From contig NC_135561.1 of assembly GCF_964340395.1 (NCBI RefSeq), forward strand, positions 24,312,986-24,376,985: a stretch of DNA of 64,000 nucleotides, read 5' to 3'. This DNA is from Glandiceps talaboti. Lineage: Eukaryota; Hemichordata; Enteropneusta; Spengelidae. The notes under the pieces are model-generated. The model was not told the DNA's origin, did no database searches, and worked only from the letters and a program-made list of their open reading frames with translations. The translations under genes were made by a program, and so were the position numbers. Below, in pieces: positions 59,001 through 64,000 of this stretch. How positions within the stretch are numbered: the stretch's first letter is position 1; the number at the start of each line of letters is the position of its first letter.

Positions 59001-62000
59001 CTTCCTCTTGTTCTAGGTGTTTGATAAAGTTTGCTTACAGCTGTCCAATTCTAATCACAAAGGTACACTTCCTCTTGTTCTAGGTGTTTGATAAAGTTTG
59101 CTTACAGCTGTCCAATTCTAATCACAAAGGTACACTTCCTCTTGTTCTAGGTGTTTGATGCAGTTAGCTTACAGCTGTCCAATTCTAATCACAAAGGTAC
59201 ACTTCCACTTGTTCTAGGTGTTTGATGCAGTTAGCTTACAGCTGTCCAATTCTAATCACAAAGGTACACTTCCTCTTGTTCTAGGTGTTTGATGCAGTTA
59301 GCTTACAGCTGTCCAATTCTAATCACAAAGGTACACTTCCACTTGTTCTATGCATTTGATAAAGTTAGCTTACAGCTGTCCAATTCTAATCACAAAGGTA
59401 CACTTCCTCTTGTTCTAGGTGTTTGATACAGTTAGCTTACAGCTGTCCAATTATAATCACAAAGGTACACTTCCACTTGTTCTAGGTGTTTGATGCAGTT
59501 AGCTTACAGCTGTCCAATTCTAATCACAAAGGTACACTTCCACTTGTTCTAGGCATTTGATAAAGTTAGCTTACAGCTGTCGAATTCTAATCACAAAGGT
59601 ACACTTCCACTTGTTCTAGGCATTTGATAAAGTTAGCTTACAGCTGTCCAATTCTAATCACAAAGGTACACTTCCTCTTGTTCTAGGTGTTTGATGCAGT
59701 TAGCTTACAGCTGTCCAATTCTAATCACAAAGGTACACTTCCACTTGTTCTAGGCATTTGATAAAGTTAGCTTACAGCTGTCCAATTCTAATCACAAAGG
59801 TACACTTCCTCTTGTTCTAGGCATTTGATAAAGTTAGCTTACAACTGTCCAATTCTAATCACAAAGGTACACTTCCTCTTGTTCTAGGCATTTGATAAAG
59901 TTAGCTTACAGCTGTCCAATTCTAATCACAAAGGTACACTTTCACTTGTTCTAGGCATTTGATAAAGTTAGCTTACAGCTGTCCAATTCTAATCACAAAG
60001 GTACACTTCCACTTGTTCTAGGCAGTTGATAAAGTTAGCTTACAGCTGTCCAATTCTAATCACAAAGGTACACTTCCTCTTGTACTAGGCATTTGATAAA
60101 GTTAGCTTACAGCTGTCCAATTCTAATCACAAAGGTACACTTCCTCTTGTTCTAGGCATTTGATAAAGTTAGCTTACAGCTATCCAATTCTAATCACAAA
60201 GGTACACTTCCTCTTGTTCTAGGCATTTGATAAAGTTAGCTTACAGCTGTCCAATTCTAATCACAAAGGTACACTTCCTCTTGTTCTAGGCATTTGATAA
60301 AGTTAGCTTACAGCTGTCCAATTCTAATCACAAAGGTACACTTCCTCTTGTACTAGGCATTTGATAAAGTTAGCTTACAACTGTCCAATTCTAATCACAA
60401 AGGTACACTTCCTCTTGTTCTAGGCATTTGATAAAGTTAGCTTACAGCTGTCCAATTCTAATCACAAAGGTACACTTCCTCTTGTACTAGGCATTTGATA
60501 AAGTTAGCTTACAGCTGTCCAATTATAATCACAAAGGTACACTTCCTCTTGTTCTAGGCATTTGATAAAGTTAGCTTACAGCTGTCCAATTCTAATCACA
60601 AAGGTACACTTCCACTTGTTCTAGGTGTTTGATACAGTTAGCTTACAGCTGTCCAATTCTAATCACAAAGGTACACTTCCTCTTGTTCTAGGCATTTGAT
60701 AAAGTTAGCTTACAGCTGTCCAATTCTAATCACAAAGGTACACTTCCACTTGTTCTAGGCATTTGATAAAGTTAGCTTACAGCTGTCCAATTCTAATCAC
60801 AAAGGTACACTTCCTCCTATTCTAGGTGTTTGATACAGTTAGCTTACAGCTGTCCAATTCTAATCACAAAGGTACACTTCCTCTTGTTCTAGGCATTTGA
60901 TAAAATTAGCTTACAGCTGTCCAATTCTAATCACAAAGGTACACTTCCACTTGTTCTAGGCATTTGATAAAGTTAGCTTACAGCTGTCCAATTCTAATCA
61001 CAAAGGTACACTTCCTCCTGTTCTAGGTGTTTGATAAAGTTAGCTTACAGCTGTCCAATTCTAATCACAAAGGTACACTTCCTCCTGTTCTAGGCATTTG
61101 ATACAGTTAGCTTACAGCTGTCCAATTCTAATCACAAAGGTACACTTCCTCTTGTTCTAGGCATTTGATAAAGTTAGCTTACAGCTGTCCAATTCTAATC
61201 ACAAAGGTACACTTCCACTTGTTCTAGGCATTTGATAAAATTAGCTTACAGCTGTCCAATTCTAATCACAAAGGTACACTTCCACTTGTTCTAGGCATTT
61301 GATAAAGTTAGCTTACAGCTGTACAATTCTAATCACAAAGGTACACTTCCACTTGTTCTAGGCATTTGATAAAATTAGCTTACAGCTGTCCAATTATAAT
61401 CACAAAGGTACACTTCCTCCTGTTCTAGGCATTTGATAAAGTTAGCTTACAGCTGTCCAATTCTAATCACAAAGGTACACTTCCACTTGTTCTAGGTGTT
61501 TGATACAGTTAGCTTACAGCTGTCCAATTCTAATCACAAAGGTACACTTCCTCTTGTTCTAGGCATTTGATAAAGTTAGCTTACAGCTGTCCAATTCTAA
61601 TCACAAAGGTACACTTCCTCTTGTTCTAGGCATTTGATAAAGTTAGCTTACAGCTGTCCAATTCTAATCACAAAGGTACACTTCCACTTGTTCTAGGTGT
61701 TTGATACAGTTAGCTTACAGCTGTCCAATTCTAATCACAAAGGTACACTTCCTCTTGTTCTAGGCATTTGATAAAGTTAGCTTACAGCTGTCCAATTCTA
61801 ATCACAAAGGTACACTTCCTCTTGTTCTAGGCATTTGATAAAGTTAGCTTACAGCTGTCCAATTCTAATCACAAAGGTACACTTCCTCTTGTACTAGGTG
61901 TTTGATACAGTTAGCTTACAGCTGTCCAATTCTAATCACAAAGGTACACTTCCTCTTGTTCTAGGCATTTGATAAAGTTAGCTTACAGCTGCCCAATTCT

Positions 62001-63198
62001 AATCACAAAGGTACACTTCCTCTTGTTCTAGGCATTTGATACAGTTAGCTTACAGCTGTCCAATTCTAATCACAAAGGTACACTTCCACTTGTTCTAGGC
62101 ATTTGATAAAGTTAGCTTACAGCTGTCCAATTCTAATCACAAAGGTACACTTCCTCTTGTTCTAGGCATTTGATAAAATTAGCTTACAGCTGTCCAATTC
62201 TAATCACAAAGGTACACTTCCACTTGTTCTAGGCATTTGATAAAGTTAGCTTACAGCTGTCCAATTCTAATCACAAAGGTACACTTCCTCCTATTCTAGG
62301 TGTTTGATACAGTTAGCTTACAGCTGTCCAATTCTAATCACAAAGGTACACTTCCTCTTGTTCTAGGCATTTGATAAAATTAGCTTACAGCTGTCCAATT
62401 CTAATCACAAAGGTACACTTCCACTTGTTCTAGGCATTTCATAAAGTTAGCTTACAGCTGTCCAATTCTAATCACAAAGGTACACTTCCTCCTGTTCTAG
62501 GTGTTTGATAAAGTTAGCTTACAGCTGTCCAATTCTAATCACAAAGGTACACTTCCTCCTGTTCTAGGCATTTGATACAGTTAGCTTACAGCTGTCCAAT
62601 TCTAATCACAAAGGTACACTTCCTCTTGTTCTAGGCATTTGATAAAGTTAGCTTACAGCTGTCCAATTCTAATCACAAAGGTACACTTCCACTTGTTCTA
62701 GGCATTTGATAAAATTAGCTTACAGCTGTCCAATTCTAATCACAAAGGTACACTTCCACTTGTTCTAGGCATTTGATAAAGTTAGCTTACAGCTGTCCAA
62801 TTCTAATCACAAAGGTACACTTCCACTTGTTCTAGGCATTTGATAAAATTAGCTTACAGCTGTCCAATTCTAATCACAAAGGTACACTTCCTCCTGTTCT
62901 AGGCATTTGATACAGTTAGCTTACAGCTGTCCAATTCTAATCACAAAGGTACACTTCCTCTTGTTCTAGGCATTTGATAAAGTTAGCTTACAGCTGTCCA
63001 ATTCTAATCACAAAGGTACACTTCCTCTTGTTCTAGGTGTTTGATACAGTTAGCTTACAGCTGCCCAATTCTAATCACAAAGGTACACTTCCTCTTGTAC
63101 TAGGCATTTGATAAAGTTAGCTTACAGCTGTCCAATTCTAATCACAAAGGTACACTTCCTCTTGTACTAGGCATTTGATACAGTTAGCTTACAACTGT
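56085..63198 (+). repeat. 67-bp minisatellite, about 106 copies, with splice-acceptor-like units
   Basis: Direct units every 67 bases. Each has TTAGCTTACAGCTGTCCAAT, TCTAATCACAAAGGTACAC, TTCC(T/A)CTTGTTCTAG and GCATTTGATAAAG (or GTGTTTGATACAG). Read with the gene, CTAAT is a branch-point-like string, then a pyrimidine tract and TAG follow 29 bases later. Unit types alternate in blocks, which suggests segmental duplication within the array. It fills most of URB2 intron 9. Confidence 0.97.
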
Positions 63199-63351
63199 TC
63201 ATTATCACATGGAACGAACCATCTATCGAAGGCTTCGCTATTTTGTACATCGTTGATCAAATCCAAAGGTTCCTTACCAATATTTGATATAATTTCACCG
63301 CAGTCACCAAATAGAATATTGTTTAAGATTTTAGGAGGAATTTCCTGGAAC
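63195..63351 (-). CDS. Possible antisense exon, unknown protein
   Basis: On the - strand, after an acceptor-like TTTTTAACAG (ending 63352), an open frame reads WFQEIPPKILNNILFGDCGE and on through DLINDVQNSEAFDRWFVPCD then NEQL to TAA at the edge of the 67-bp array. Composition looks protein-like, with regular hydrophobic spacing and no low complexity. I do not recognise it. It may be the last exon of a nested antisense gene or a transposon relic. 63353-63733 is otherwise empty apart from AGCAACAGG strings. Confidence 0.35.
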
Positions 63352-63733
63352 CACTGTTAAAAATTGTCAACAACCACAATCATAGCATACACATAGCGTA
63401 CAGGATGCCAGCAAGTTTTGCAACAGGCTTAGCAACTAGCATAGCAACAGGAAAGAAAGTAGTCCAAAATTCCCACAAGTCACCTTATTTTGGGCAAAGT
63501 GCACCAGTCCGTGGTGTTGAAAATTACTGCCTGGCGCCATTTCTCCATAGCAATACATGGGGACATGATTATAAGTATATGATAATAATGAGTACTACAG
63601 CTATACCCATCAAATCAGTAGTTATAGCTCAGAATTTTGCATTCCAATAATTAATGTGTGTTAGAACAAAAAACCTAAAGGCTTTACCCCTACAGAGGCA
63701 TTTGGTTTACATCTGGTATTGACTTTATTACAG

Positions 63734-63923
63734 ATTAGCCATGCACAACAAAGATGACATCGAAGAGAATTATGTTGAAAAGACAATAACATTAGACTTG
63801 AATGAAAGTTGGCTGCAACTTCAAGGCATTGCTTCAAAGATGAATTATTTACTGAAATATGGAAATAATGAAGAGATTGAATTGACCGAAGTATGCATCA
63901 AGAAACTCAATGCAGTTTTACAA
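63734..63923 (+). CDS. URB2: URB2 exon (last in window)
   Basis: 190 bases from acceptor TTACAG (ends 63733) to donor GTAAGT (63924). The first base completes an Arg codon with the previous exon, then 63 codons run to a phase-0 end. NESWLQLQGIASKMNYLL...ELTEVCIKKLNAVLQ fits the variable URB2 segment preceding its next conserved block, so similarity is low and the call rests mainly on phase, borders and position. Its acceptor is 535 bases beyond the large 67-bp array. Confidence 0.75.
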
Positions 63924-64000
63924 GTAAGTGTGATGTCACTGACATACAAAACATAATTTATATAAAAGGTAAATTATTGCGACTCACTGAGTCATACTTC

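Larger units (their letters stand above)
1666..63923 (+). other. URB2: URB2 gene span, internal part (10 exons)
   Basis: Ten exons on the + strand read in order as a protein resembling human URB2 (recalled, not searched). Matching stretches include a YNI...FxFYR...LL segment (exon 1), a SLNHLILE-like segment and a QTYAKLRQ-like segment (exon 2), DTW (exon 4), QW(K/R) (exon 5) and IPWL/LPWL (exon 9). URB2 (yeast Urb2/Npa2) is a large helical-repeat nucleolar protein acting with Npa1 and partners in early pre-60S assembly and 27S pre-rRNA processing. The exons give about 588 codons with no stop. Exon-end phases are 2,0,2,0,0,0,2,2,2,0, and each matches the next exon's start. Introns run from 1.4 to 13.5 kb and are filled with repeats. 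The N-terminus and the C-terminal Urb2 domain are outside the window. The order, phase and alignment make the call strong; the exact species orthologue is untested. Confidence 0.88.

Noticed and set aside
56085-63198. CRISPR-like or coding array
   Set aside because: Units are contiguous 67-bp direct repeats with no unique spacers, in an animal intron, and contain stops in all frames.

Overview
The window is eukaryotic, intron-rich, AT-rich animal DNA. Its backbone is one gene on the + strand: ten internal exons (1666-1905 to 63734-63923) whose translation aligns in order with the middle of animal URB2 (Urb2/Npa2), a nucleolar 60S ribosome-biogenesis protein. All ten exons have GT/AG borders, all nine junctions agree in phase, and no exon contains an in-frame stop. 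The exons total about 1.77 kb of 62 kb, so the window is almost entirely introns. The 5' end and the C-terminal Urb2 region lie outside it. The repeat types present (L2-clade LINE, Gypsy-type Gag with an N-terminal helix-hairpin-helix, Tc1/mariner-like and hAT-like DNA elements, Helentron/HINE-like elements with GTCY microsatellites, tRNA-SINE) suggest a marine invertebrate. I cannot name the phylum from sequence alone.

Layout. 1-1665: 65-bp minisatellite and an old repeat. Intron 1 (1906-7257): microsatellites and copies of repeat family II. Intron 2: 59-bp array plus an hAT/TTF-finger relic. Intron 3 (8981-11936): a 36-bp array built from the exon-3 splice donor itself, then a 1.2-kb hAT-like element. 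Intron 4 (12289-21173): a 6.47-kb TA-flanked inverted-repeat transposon (13425-19895). It holds two convergent genes, a DDE transposase on the - strand and a zinc-finger/coiled-coil gene on the + strand, and is itself broken by a HINE-like element. Intron 5: 37-bp array, foldback element, HINE with a SINE in it, and an LTR-retrotransposon relic (Gag with 37 coding repeats of 17 aa, then protease). Introns 6-8: further HINE-like copies, an L2 LINE with an open reverse-transcriptase frame (42781-44646, - strand), 47-bp and 33/35-bp arrays, foldbacks. Intron 9: a 7.1-kb array of about 106 units of 67 bp, each carrying a complete-looking 3' splice site.

Main themes. (1) Three repeat families with different sequences share one architecture: TAG plus hairpin at the 5' end, GTCY microsatellite in two of the three, central units of about 150 bp, then a subterminal inverted copy of the 5' end followed by a 3' hairpin. 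This is the plan of Helentron-associated elements. (2) Two intronic minisatellites multiply splice-site-like signals in the sense orientation: 5' sites in intron 3 and 3' sites in intron 9. (3) The two-gene Tc1/mariner-like element with a nested cargo gene is the best candidate for an undescribed system. Both of its genes carry inactivating breaks in this copy.
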